Part shown: positions 36,201-46,159 of the stretch, piece by piece | Numbering within the stretch: the first letter of the stretch is position 1 | Layout: each line of letters starts with the position of its first letter | Origin: Linderina pennispora | Lineage: Eukaryota > Kickxellomycota > Kickxellomycetes > Kickxellales > Kickxellaceae | Direction of reading: 5' to 3' | Length of the DNA stretch: 48,597 bases | Assembly (NCBI RefSeq): GCF_002104995.1 | Contig: NW_024468310.1 | Location: forward strand, 1-48,597 | Made by a program: the position numbers and the translations under genes | Notes under the pieces: generated by a model | What the model was told of the DNA's origin: nothing | Seen by the model: only the letters and a program-made list of their open reading frames with translations | Database searches by the model: none

Positions 36201-37050
36201 TTAGTAGTAGACCTTGGCTGAGTAGTGGTTGCCGCCGCCAATGGGCGGAAGAGGCACAATTACCGAGTACTTGGGAGCAGCAGGCGTCGTGGCAGTGTGG
36301 GTTGTTGTAGGCACATTAGCTGAATACTTCGGAGTGGTAGGGTTGGCGTCACAACTGAATGCGAGGTTTTCGCGCTAGTGCACGAGGTGGTCGAAGAAAC
36401 GGGGGGAGGCGGAGGCGGGGGTTCGAGGTCTTTGTGCTAGTGCAGGTAGTAGAAACAACGGCTGGGGTGGACGTAGGTGTAGCATTAGCGCCAGTGCAGG
36501 TTGTGGATGAGGTAACCTGGCCAGATGCAGGTGTCGGATGCGTGCTCTGGACACCAGTGCACGTAGTCGATGCAGTCACAGGGGTGGACGTAGGAGTGGG
36601 AGCGGTAGCATATCCACCAGGATGCGATTTAGTACGATAGCCCTTGCTATGCTTGCTATGGTTTCCCGGACGACCCTTCTTGTGACCGCTCTTCTTGTTT
36701 CCACTCTTCTTGTTTCCACTCTTCTTGTGTCCACTCTTCTTGTGACCGCTCTTCTTGTTTCCACTCTTCTTGTTTCCGCCCTTCTTGTGTCCTCCAGGGC
36801 GAGTGTGATAGCTGTTAGGATGGCCCTTGTTAGCTTTGGTGCAAGTGGTCGTCGGAGTAGCACTGCTTGTGTGTGTAGTCGGGGTTACAGCCGAATATTG
36901 GGGAGGAGGAACCACAGCAGAGTACTGAGGAACCGGGTTCACAGCGGAGTACTTAGGAGCAACCTCCTTGTAGTGACGCTTGACATGTCCAGGAGCAGCC
37001 GATGCGGCGGCAGCAAAGACCAGAACAGTGGAGATAGTGAACGAGCGCAT
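36201..37050 (-). CDS. secreted Lys-rich repeat protein with YSAV and TTCT motifs, two frame breaks
   Basis: Signal peptide MRSFTISTVLVFAAAASAAP, then GHVKR, a probable Kex2 site. Next come PKYSAV/PQYSAV repeats, a basic block of GNKKSG/GHKKSG units (about 90-130), and Ser/Thr-rich segments with repeated TTCT motifs. The first frame runs into an unrelated Arg-rich tail. The TTCT pattern resumes one frame over from about 36417 (CCCCC run), as VSSTTSCTSAKTS. The YSA pattern resumes in the third frame from about 36345, as TPKYSANVP and PKYSVIVP, ending VYY with TAA at 36201. Each change is restored by one missing base. The full product is therefore about 283 residues, with YSAV motifs at both ends. 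Likely a wall or secreted cationic protein of unknown role. Confidence 0.7.
36660..36790 (-). repeat. KKSG coding repeats
   Basis: Tandem 15-nt units coding GNKKS and GHKKS on the minus strand, with two alternating sequence variants (CTTCTTGTTTCCACT and CTTCTTGTGTCCACT types as read on plus). Confidence 0.85.
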
Positions 37051-37191
37051 GGTTGAAGTTATAGCTTGGATTTGCTTTTGGGGTTTTGGTTGAATTCCTA
37101 GCAGTGATGTTTGGCAGATATGCAGGAAAATGTAGATGAGGTATGATGCAGACGAGTGGTTAGTTTAGGTGGATAGCTGGTACTTCTACCA

Positions 37192-37199
37192 TATTTATA
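37192..37199 (-). promoter_or_regulatory. TATA box (TATAAATA)
   Basis: It lies 142 bp upstream of ATG 37050 on the minus strand. Confidence 0.6.
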
Positions 37200-37970
37200 T
37201 GCGCCGTACTGTGGGTTCTGCTATGTAGCATCATCTGCGCCAGGCCATGTTTACATTTGTTGACACCAGATTTCCGAAAATAGAATTTTCAGGGATATCA
37301 CAAATGATTGACCAGGCTTTTTAGAAATGTATAAAGGAAGCAGTCTCCTTTGCGGAGCAGTTGCCCACAGCATATAGTTTGAAAATAGACGGATTATCAC
37401 ATGATATTAATAGAACTAAGTTATCGCGAAAGATGTCCCCTTTACAAATTCTACAGCTAGAAAGATGGCTTCTGGGAAGAAAGCACTGAAAATAGCCTGG
37501 GTTTCCTTGACACAGCAGGCCTGCCAAGAGCAAATATTTGCAAATATAGCCCCTTGCGTCGCATACAATGCCAAGCTAGCTCCTGATAAACTGATGCCTG
37601 AAAAATCTAATTGAAAGGGCTCCACTCTAGGCAGCTGAGTGGCAATGACTGAGCCTACGATGCCAGAAGGCAGAACAAGATATGTTTGATGGCTATATAT
37701 GTAGCCAATGAATATAGCCAAAATAGACCTAATACACCAACAATAGGGCAGATTGGCTGCAGCATTATATATATTTCTTTTTCTATAAATGCTAGCTTCA
37801 CTACCAGTAATGCAACCAGCTCGAGGTACACATCATTATTACTCAGTGTGTATATAACAGGGGGCAATATCATAAATTCAGTACTGATAAATAGAGTTCA
37901 AAATAACAGGAAACGGCCGGGTTAGCTTCTGACACAATCCATGACCAGCATAGATGCAGCTCCTGTATAC
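37200..37970. other. AT-rich, probably decayed mobile or repeat sequence
   Basis: About 0.6 kb at 37.3-37.9 kb is much richer in A/T than the flanks. On the minus strand two overlapping frames (37655-37873 and 37416-37721) are hydrophobic and could be one frame-broken membrane-like product. I recognise no family, and the plus strand reads equally long. Confidence 0.35.
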
Positions 37971-38339
37971 TTAGTTGGCAGCGTCAGCTTCAGCGACATG
38001 GTGACCACCGTGACCGCCACCATGATGACCGCCGTGATGGCTGCCATGGTGACCACCATGGTGACCTCCGTGATGACCTCCGTGATGACCTCCACCGTGG
38101 TGGCCACCTGCGTCAGCACCAACTTGATCCTGTCTCTTGTGGTGACCGCCATGACCACCGCCGTGATGGCCACCACCATGATGTCCACCACCGTGATGAC
38201 CGCCGTGGTGTCCACCATGGTGACCTCCGTGATGACCTCCACCATGGTGGCCACCTACATCAGCACCAACAGGGTCTGCAGTAGTTGCTAGAACAGCAGC
38301 AGCGAGGAATAGCGTGGATGAGAGTAATAGGACACGCAT
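37971..38339 (-). CDS. secreted His-Gly-rich protein with internal Kex2 site
   Basis: A 122-residue protein with signal peptide MRVLLLSSTLFLAAAVLATT. The mature part is two copies of one module. Each begins VGAD(V/A)GGHHGGG and continues with many HHGG units. They are joined by HHKR-QDQ, with Lys68-Arg69 as a dibasic Kex2 site, so two similar peptides of about 45-50 residues may be released. The His density implies binding of Cu, Ni or Zn ions; this is inference from composition. A strong TATA box lies 129 bp upstream. Length and repeats fit the kexin-processed secreted peptides known from fungi. There is no Cys. The long frame on the opposite strand is a shadow of the repeats. Confidence 0.82.
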   Translation of the reverse strand: MRVLLLSSTLFLAAAVLATTADPVGADVGGHHGGGHHGGHHGGHHGGHHGGGHHGGGHHGGGHGGHHKRQDQVGADAGGHHGGGHHGGHHGGHHGGHHGSHHGGHHGGGHGGHHVAEADAAN

Positions 38340-38467
38340 AGTTGTCGATGAGCTTAGAATATTAGACGATAACTTGACTAGTGGCTCTTGTTAGTTTGCT
38401 GAGGTGTTTCGAAGGAGTAGCTTGCCTGTGATTGAATGAATCTGGTCCCAGCAAGGGCATGGTCAGG

Positions 38468-38475
38468 TATTTATA
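38468..38475 (-). promoter_or_regulatory. TATA box (TATAAATA)
   Basis: It lies 129 bp upstream of ATG 38339, at nearly the same spacing and with the same 8-mer as for the 37.0-kb gene. Confidence 0.6.
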
Positions 38476-39426
38476 CATGGCCAACTGTGCTGTTTGATAC
38501 TTGTCTCGTAAATTTCGCATTCTCTCCCGTATGTATACGGTTCAGCCAGAGATATGTTATATGTATGGATACAGTCAATGTTTTCTCACGAATACCCTGT
38601 GACCACCGACCCAGAGATACTTTTGCCAATATGCTGCTCGCGCAAAACAGGTACTGCCATCCCTTTATGCAATAGATATTGTACTATGCATGCAATTGCG
38701 GCGATGTCTCCGCTATGGACCGATAAGGTTGTTCACAAATGACGTCTGCTTTATTTGCGCATGGTGATGATAGACAAACTACCATAAATAAACTTGCCTG
38801 TGTGAAAAATTGAAGATACGAGCATGCGCTTGCACTAGGTGCCCTCAGATATGCGTGCTCGGTGGCAGCGGCTTTCGGGGTGTCTACTTTCTGATGGAAT
38901 TTAGCTGGGGGATGACTGCAACAGAATCCACCCATGTTCTCGTTTCTAGGGACAGCTCCTGTTTGGTATGTCCCTCAAGAGTGAGATGATCCCTAAAACC
39001 CTGGGAAATCGCGCAATAGGGATTATGTCGGTGATATTTTCATTCGATTCATGTCTTGAGATGTAAAGCACAGTTTCCGACCCATGTATCTGGCCCGGGG
39101 CTGCTGAAAACACATCCTTCCAAAGACAAGGCTTAGCAGCAACTAGAATTTATTCTTCTAACACTAAACACTTGGCTCAACACCACACATACGCTATCTA
39201 TGGCACTGCCATGCCACACATATTCCGTGTATGTATTGATAGCTATTGCTGTTCAGATTGTAATATTGATAGAGAAGGAAAAGTGGAGTTGCAAGGAGTG
39301 CCTGCTATCTGACACTCACTTATTGGTACCCTACGAAGGTATACCCCTCGATGCTATATCCGGATATCCAAGTCACAATACCTGGCGTGCTTTTCACGCT
39401 GGTAAATGGATTCAAGGCGTACGTAT
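38476..39426. other. intergenic, nothing recognised
   Basis: About 0.95 kb between the His-rich gene and the 3' end of the Pfs2 gene. Only short random frames are seen. Confidence 0.45.
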
Positions 39427-41589
39427 TCATTGCCGACGACGCGCATTTGCCGCATTATCTCTCTGCATAGGATTGAATCTCGTCGAGCTAGGTGGTCTTG
39501 GACGCCCATCCTGTGTACCTCCGCGCGCCGGGCCCACATGCGACGGTGGCCCACCTGAATATTGGCCTCCATTCCTGGCCAAGAGCCCTGGTGGAGGTGG
39601 GGGTGGAGGTGGGCGGCCCATCATCGAGCGCATTTGGCTCAGCGGCGGGGGCGGTGGAGGGCGCTGCTGCGGTGGGTGAGGCGCACCAGTTGCCCGCATG
39701 CCAGGCAAGGGGGGTGGCGGTGGCAGAGGCGGTCGGGCAGACTCAACTTTATTGTCGCCAAGGCCAGGTAGCTTGGTGATGTTTTCTTTCATAATATTGG
39801 CCATTACTCGACCAAGAGACCCGGACGATAGCCCAGGTAGTCCTGGCAGCGTCGAAGGCGTGTTCGGCACAATAGCGTCGTTGGCGGAGTCCTTGCCATC
39901 GTTCTTGTGCGACGCATTGGCAGGTCCAAATCCCAGGGAACTCACAAACTCCGACGACGCTTTGAGATTGACGGCCTCGCCATATATTCTCTCCTCCTGC
40001 TCCTTATCGGCCAGCTCAGTATCCAGGTGCTCTGCGGGCCTGGGGCGAGACCAGAACCGAGTCGTATGGTCATTACTACCAGATGCCAGGATATGACCCA
40101 TCGGGTGCCACGCTAGCGACCAAATGTATGACTCATGGGCACCAGTGATCTCACCCTGGTGGCCCTTCTCGCCTGTAAACCAGAAGTGGATACCGCCGTC
40201 GGACCCGCCTGATGCAAACATTGTCTCATGAATCGGGTGCCATGCGACCGAGGAAACCTCTTTCTGCGGGCCCCGGAACGCCTGCACCTCCTTCATAGCA
40301 CGCAGGTCGAACATCTTGATATTTTGGTCGCGGCCGCCGGTGAGGAGCCAGTTGCCGTTACGATTCCACTGCAGGCTTGACACTGTGTTGTTATGGCCGT
40401 GCAGAGTAGTCAGGCACTTTGAGGAGCGCGGGTCCCAGAGCTTTACTACGTTGTCCTTGCCCCCGGATGCAATCATGCCCATGTACGGGTGCCAGTCAAT
40501 TGTCCGCACATCCCAGCCGTGGCCCGAAAGCTGGCTCTCCTCGGCGCTACGATTGAAGTCCCAGATTTTCAGCACGCCGTCATCGCCGCCTGTGACAAAC
40601 TTTGTGTCGGCTGGGCTGAAACTCAGATCGCGAATTGTGTCCTTGTGGCCCTGGAAGACCTTGACGTTGTTCATGTTGGGCTGCCAGTACTTGATCACAC
40701 CATTGCCGTCAGCGCTGACCAGCCACTGCGCGTTGTGTGTCCACTCCATCGCTCGCACAGCGGTATCGTGCGCCTACATGTATAAGATGGCAATGGTTTG
40801 AGCACACTCTTCCTCCCAAACAGAGCACCATGCTTAAAACATGCTTTATTGGATTCTGACCAATATATGGCTAGAGAATATCTTCTGGTGTATCTTACCT
40901 GCATGATGGTTTCAAAGTTGAACGTCAGCCCGCTCCACATTGTGAATTCGCCAGTGGACGCGCCAGTCAGTAGTCTCCTGCCCTCAGGCGTCCACCGAAT
41001 AACGTTGATTGGGCACCGCATTTTATTCTGGCGCCTGTTGAATAAACCTCGTCGTAATCGACGTCTCCGGCTCCTCCGGCACAAATACCGATGGAAACAC
41101 CTCAACCGTGTAGCTGGGGTCGCTGGGCAGGTACTTTAGGGACATGTTGGCGCCACCCGATCGCAGCTCCAGACCGCGTGCCGTCGACGCGTAATAGTCG
41201 ATTGTCCGGCGCTGCAACGGCCTTCGGACGCGCTTATTCTCGTCACCTTGCTGGTTGCTGCTGTTGTTGCTGTTGTTATTGTGGAATGATGGGCGCATCT
41301 GCGGTGCGTACCCCTGCTGCTGCTGCTGCTGCTGGTACTGGGGCGGACCACTGTGCTGCTGGTAGCCGCCCCCATTGTTGGGCCGCATACTGCCTTGCTG
41401 CATCGGCATATACGGCGGCCGGCCATGCTGGTTGTAGTTTGGCTGCATTCCATGGCCTTGATTGCGCGGCGCCATTTGCTGCTGTGGGCGGAAATTACCA
41501 CCCATTGGAGCGTGCTGCTGCATATACTGAGGTGGCCTTGGCGGGCGCGATAAAGGCGGTGGCGGTGGCGGCGGTGGAGAACCAGACAT
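39427..41589 (-). CDS. PFS2: Pfs2/WDR33-like polyadenylation factor subunit (two exons, one frame break)
   Basis: WD40 subunit of the cleavage and polyadenylation factor, which in WDR33/CPSF contacts the AAUAAA signal. Exon 1 41589-40899, intron 40898-40774, exon 2 40773-39427, about 678 residues. Residues 1-120 are Pro/Gln-rich. RRTIDYYAS and TTRFIQQ precede the highly conserved [20 protein letters not shown] and [20 protein letters not shown], where the bar marks the splice site. Seven WD repeats follow, then a C-terminal tail with polyproline runs ([11 protein letters not shown]). One extra base near 41031-41037 separates TTRFIQQ from NKMRC. Pfs2 is essential in yeast, so a sequencing insertion is likely. 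Donor GTAAGA and acceptor ATGTAG are canonical. Confidence 0.9.
40774..40898 (-). other. 125-bp intron of the Pfs2 gene
   Basis: Starts CAG|GTAAGA and ends ACATGTAG|GCG. Splicing joins the conserved ETIMQ to [11 protein letters not shown] in phase 0. Confidence 0.88.
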
Positions 41590-41754
41590 TTTGGATGAGC
41601 AATGTAAATTTTGATAATAAACTGTAGACGAATTGAAAGGAAGCAGATCCCAGAAATCAGCGCACCTCCAGAGGCTGGGTTAGGGCAAACGGGCGTGCTG
41701 TTAGAAATATGGGAAAACGGATTTTTTTTGTGCTTATTTCTTGTCCGCTTTAAA

Positions 41755-43117
41755 CTACTCTGAGGTGGCATCGTCTGAGGCAGTTGTTCTGGTTGACTGC
41801 CCAGGCGTCAAGATGGTCGCATCATCATTATCAGAAATGTATCTGCTAGGAGAAGGGCGACAGCCGCTGTCTGGTCTACGGGCCGTGCTATTGGAACGCC
41901 GGTTCCGGACTCTGGCATTCGACGAACTGCCCATGCCCTCTTTCGGGGGAATGGGCGACGGTGTTCTGCTTCCAGAATGTGGGTCTATAATATGGCGTGT
42001 TGGGTATCGGGAAGGGCGCTCACTACCGTGCACATCCTCGTTATAGCTATCCTCATCTTCCAGCCAGTAATCTCCTCCGCTGTTGGATTCAAGCTCATCA
42101 TCATAGACTACGCTTTGCTGAAGTGCCGGTTCAGAGGGTCTCCGAGAATTCCTACTATTTGGCTTCAGCGAACCACGGTTTCTTAACACTGTGTGCTGGT
42201 CTCTGGCTGTACTCCTGATGACGGATCCGTCTAACGTGGTGTTCCTCGCCCTGAAATGACGGATCATGGTCAAATTGGCCTTCTTCAATATCGCCATCCA
42301 TATCCCCTGGGCCATTATTATATTGTGTGCGTACATCGGCATCACTTGTAGGACGCATCCGGCCCCTGCCTCGTCTGCCCCCTCTAGGAAACCTACCCGG
42401 GTACCTTCCGCCCCGGTACCCGTCTCGATGTCCATATGGAGGAAACTCATCATGATATATCATTCGACGGGTGTTTCTCGCCGGCCCAGAGTACCTTTGC
42501 CCACGCCCCCTCTGCGAAGCCCTGTCGTAGCAGTTTTGGTATGAGCGGTGCGGGTGCCGGCGAAAATAAGGCGGCTGCTGGCGTTGAGCAAAATGGACAG
42601 TTACCGGGCTGTTGCCCAGCGTCTTGCCATGTATGGCAGCACACGCTTCTTGGGCCTGTGTGCTCGTATCATATTCAATGAATGCGTATCTACTTATGCA
42701 GTGCCGCCATACTGCAAGTATAACATACCAATTAATACCTGGAGCTCGAGAAACATACTGTGTGGCTTCATGCGTGTATCATGTCAATCCAGCATTATTG
42801 TATCTGCCACACAAATTCCACTGCTTGCTCACATATATGCTGGTGAAGTGTGCCATGCAGATCCTTTGTATGTCGTTGAAACTTACGGATGCGATTCACT
42901 GCCACGAAGAGGAGGGATTTCACAGCGAATTATCCTGCCATACCTAACGCTTATTTTTGCAAGGAGAGCAGTTAGAATAAAATCTTTGCGATTATGTATC
43001 CTAGTGGGCTCTGGCTTCCTAATAGACTCACTTTTCAAACTCGGTGCACAATGCTACGTGTGTGATGTCGGGTGTGAAACCGGCTATGAAGAGCGTCTTT
43101 GCAGAATCAAATCTCAT
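41755..43117 (-). CDS. RRM-RGG RNA-binding protein (three exons, one frame break)
   Basis: Exon 1 43117-43032, exon 2 42943-42887, exon 3 42689-41755, joined by two introns with good GT-AG sites. The RRM reads KTLFIAGFTPDIT (RNP2), FEKYGRIIRCEI, then HPYAFIEYDT (RNP1) and KTLGNSPVTVHFA. The RNP1 motif spans the exon 2/3 junction, which supports the splicing model. Next come Arg/Gly-rich stretches (QRGRGQRYSG, GGRRGRGR), then an acidic and Ser/Arg-rich tail with SRTPSPIPP. One extra base near 42180 (AAGAAACC) separates the RGG part from the tail. Corrected, it is about 358 residues. The layout resembles SR-type splicing factors with a single RRM; the exact orthologue is uncertain. Confidence 0.8.
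42690..42886 (-). other. intron 2 of the RRM gene
   Basis: 197 bp, CC|GTAAGT to AAGTAG|ATACG. The join restores the RNP1 tyrosine codon frame. Confidence 0.8.
42944..43031 (-). other. intron 1 of the RRM gene
   Basis: 88 bp, AA|GTGAGT to GCGTTAG|GTATGG. It leaves a 57-nt exon 2. Confidence 0.8.
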
Positions 43118-43447
43118 ATTCGAAAGGGTATGCTAATGCTGGGGTGTTGGAGATTAATGTAAACGAAGCAAGACAAAGATGGAGACACTAGCGCATGCCA
43201 GACGTTTTTCTTCTTATGCTCACCCTCTGGTCGCCAGCTAATTGCCTGTTACTGTCCTGCCACACACAAACCGAGAGCCATGCTTCCCCATGTTAGCGAT
43301 CAGCCGCCTGCTTAGCAAATCTAGAGATCTAGCCATGGCTCCACACGTGACCTCTCTCTCCCTTTTAAGTATCTGGCCAGTTTGCTTATCGTCTCCAAAC
43401 TCCTCTTCGCTGCTCCTCTACACCACATTCCATCACTCATTTGCAGA
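43118..43447. other. divergent promoter, RRM gene / thioredoxin
   Basis: A 330-bp region between the divergent starts, ending in a C/T-rich leader before ATG 43448. I identify no specific site. Confidence 0.5.
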
Positions 43448-43864
43448 ATGCTCAGAGTTTTTGCTCAGACCGCTCGGCACACAGCCTTTACCCGCAGCCT
43501 CTCTACCACCCGGTCCATTTTTGCCGCCAAGGGTGGCCGGGTATTTGAGACAACACAAGAAACGTTTGAAAAAGATGTGCTGGAGTCCGACACACCAACC
43601 CTGGTAGATTTCTACGCCAACTGGTGCCAGCCATGCAAGATGCTGAGTCCAGTCCTGACCAAGGCCGTGGAAACCGACGGGCGCGTGAACCTGGCTAAGA
43701 TCAATGTCGATGAGAATCTGGATCTGGCGCACGACTACAAGGTCACGTCACTGCCGACGGTTGTGGCATTCCGCGATGGCGAGCCCACTGCTGCCTTCAT
43801 CGGCATGCGGCCGCCAGCAGCGATCCAGCAGTTCATTGACGAGACGGCCGAAGGCAAAAACTGA
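43448..43864 (+). CDS. mitochondrial thioredoxin
   Basis: A 138-residue thioredoxin with an N-terminal presequence: MLRVFAQTARHTAFTRSLST is rich in Arg/Ser/Thr without acidic residues, typical for matrix import. The longer upstream frame begins with TTG. The thioredoxin fold runs from about residue 35. LVDFYANWCQPCK holds the redox pair C60 and C63, with Gln instead of the usual Gly (WCGPC). The cis-Pro follows in SLPTVVAF. It would reduce mitochondrial peroxiredoxins and other disulfides, as yeast Trx3 does. It is convergent with Utp7, with an 18-bp gap between the stops. Confidence 0.9.
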   Translation: MLRVFAQTARHTAFTRSLSTTRSIFAAKGGRVFETTQETFEKDVLESDTPTLVDFYANWCQPCKMLSPVLTKAVETDGRVNLAKINVDENLDLAHDYKVTSLPTVVAFRDGEPTAAFIGMRPPAAIQQFIDETAEGKN

Positions 43865-43882
43865 AATGCATTTAAAAGACTT

Positions 43883-45683
43883 TTAGTTGTTCTTACGCTT
43901 CTGTTCATAAAACTTGCTCAGCGCACCCTTCTCTGCCTCAGGGACCTTGCGCTTCTTGTTTTCATTGTCGCGCATACGCTTCTCAAGCAGCTCCATTTCC
44001 TGCAGCTTCTTGAGATCCATGATGTTGCTCTGGCGCTTGCGCTTGTAGCGCTTGGCGGTCGAGTTACGGCCACGCGTGCGGTTCCGGACAGTGTTGTCAA
44101 GGTACTGTCCCGAGGCCTTGTTCTCGGTATACTCTTGCTGCTGCCGTGCGACAGCTTCGCGCTGGCGCTGCACGGCTGTGCGCGGATCCAAGCGGCCGAT
44201 GAAGTTCGGATCCAGCTGGATGGTATCGGGCGCCAGCTTGTCCAGCAGAGACTTGACCTCTGCCTCCTGCCGCTGCTTCTTGGTCTGGAATGGGTTGGCA
44301 ACATAGGCGTCAAAGTTGGGCTCTCCTGACCCGGGGATCACAATCGACGAGATACCCTTGTCAGTGCCGTAGCCGAGCACATCGTCGTAGGGAACAAACA
44401 TCACGTCGCTGATCGACGTTCCACCCACCGTCCTCTGCATGTACGGCTTCTTGACCTTGTCGGCCAGCGCATCCTTCCAGATCGTCACGTTAGCGCCGTA
44501 TCCAGCAGCCAGCAGGCCCTGCTGACTAATGTCCAGAGAGTGGGCAGGGCGTGTGGTCTTGTACTCGTGCAGCTGTTTGAAGTTGCGGATATCCCATATC
44601 TTCAGCCGCCCGTCCTGACCGCTGGTCGCCATGTACGTGCCTGTCCGGTCGATTGCCATCGCCTGCACGGGGCCCTGGTGGCACAGGATCTTGGCCAAGG
44701 GCTGTGCTTGCTTGGGCGCCCACATCGACACAATGCCGTTGCTGTGGCCCAGATTCACCACTGCATTGTACGGATTCACCTTCAGCACATGGCACTCGCC
44801 ATAGCCTGTCCGGTGCTCACCGGGCAACGGAGCCCTCAGTGACATCCTGGTACACCACCTTGCCAGTGTTTCCCGTCGACGCCAGCAAGAAGTGGTACGG
44901 CAGGAAGCCGAGCGCCGTCGGCTCAACGTGCTTCTGTAGACAATGCACCTCAGCACCAGTGTGATCGTAGATATAGGCGTACTTCTTCTGTGCCACGGCA
45001 AACAGGCTCTCGTTGTGCAGCCATGCGACATCCCGAATCGTCTCACGGACATGGAACTCGCATGTCAGGTTGCCGTTGCGCCAGTCCATAGTAGCCAGGT
45101 GTCCCTTACGCCCGCCCAGCAGCAAGAACTTGCCGTTCCGCGTATAGTCCATCGAGTACGGCCCGAACTCCTGCAGATCCAGATCAAAGATCTTGTCAGC
45201 GCTGCTGATATCCAGATGCTCCTTCAGGTCGCGCTGCTTGATCCGGTACGTGCGTTCCATACCCTCGGCCTCGAGATAGCCGGCCTCCTCCGTCATCAGA
45301 ACCTCGGCGCGCGCCGCATCCAGGATCGCCTGCTCGCGCCGCCTCTGCTCGTGCTGCACCTTGTGAATCGCCTTCTTGCTCTTGACCTGCACCTTCTCCT
45401 TCCTCTTGGCGCCAGGCACGACCCCGCGCTGGTACTTTTCCGATCTCTTTAGAGTTGCCTGCTTGATTTCGTCGTCAGAGTCTTCGTCCTTGCTCTTCTC
45501 CTTTTGCTGCTGTTTCTTGCCCTTCTTGCCCTTCTTGGCTGTGGCCTGGCGTAGGGTGCGCGGTGCAGGTCCAGAGTCGCTCTCCTCGGAGCCAGCATCA
45601 CCGTCGCTGTAGCTAGCCGCGGTTTCCTCAACGTTGCCTTTGGCAAATGCGCCTCCCTTGTTGCTGCTCTCTGCTGTTGCCAT
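43883..45683 (-). CDS. UTP7: Utp7/WDR46 small-subunit processome WD40 protein, one frame break
   Basis: Nucleolar factor for 18S rRNA maturation. Start ATG 45683 (MATAESSNKG). A Lys/Glu-rich N-terminal region with KKGKKGKKQQQKEK comes first. The WD40 domain includes DYTRNGKFLLLGGRKGHLATMDW, NPYNAVVNLGHSNGIVSMW and TSGQDGRLKIWD. The C-terminal BING4CT-type region (EPNFDAYVANPFQTKKQRQE, then DLKKLQEMELLEKRMRDNE) and a basic tail follow. The frame breaks at about 44823-44828: after VTEGSVA the conserved EHRTGYGECHVLKVNPYNAV is in another frame. One extra base in GCCCGG explains it, and removal gives 599 residues. Yeast Utp7 is essential, so an artefact is likely. A CACGTG lies about 140 bp upstream of the ATG. 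Confidence 0.9.
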
Positions 45684-46159
45684 TGTTTGGACGTCTAGTA
45701 AAATGTGAATTTGCGAGCGAGAGAGACAAGTCGAAAAAGGAGCAAAGCAGAAATCGAGAAAAAAAAGTGCTCACTAAAAAACCAGTAATTGCGATCAAAA
45801 AGTGATCAGTACAGGATCAGAGCACGTGCCTTCACCCTCCGCCACCAGAAAGTAGGTGAGGGGAGTATTGCATATCTTCGTGTCAGATATTCACAGCTGA
45901 CATCCTCATCCGAGCAGCATACCACAATAAAGCACCATCATCTTTGGCGGAATATAGCATTACATCGATGCCAACAATGCGAGCAGGCAAACATCTCTTG
46001 ACCATACATGCCATTGCTCACAAGTTCATTCTAGACTACCCCACTTTTCGTATGGGTTTCGGTTGCTTCAGATACATTAGGAAAAATGCGTGCAAAATCA
46101 TTCGCAATTCCCACAAAATATCTAGCTCGCTCAGTGATGCTCAGCAGCCTGGGCCAACA
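45684..46159. other. intergenic, Utp7 promoter side
   Basis: A 476-bp spacer between the Utp7 start and the 3' end of the ABC transporter gene on the same strand. It holds an E-box-like CACGTG at about 45823-45828. Nothing else is recognised. Confidence 0.45.

Noticed and set aside
37416-37873. Two overlapping hydrophobic minus-strand frames that could be one frame-broken membrane protein.
   Set aside because: No family motif recognised, AT-rich composition gives hydrophobic translations by chance, and the plus strand reads equally well.
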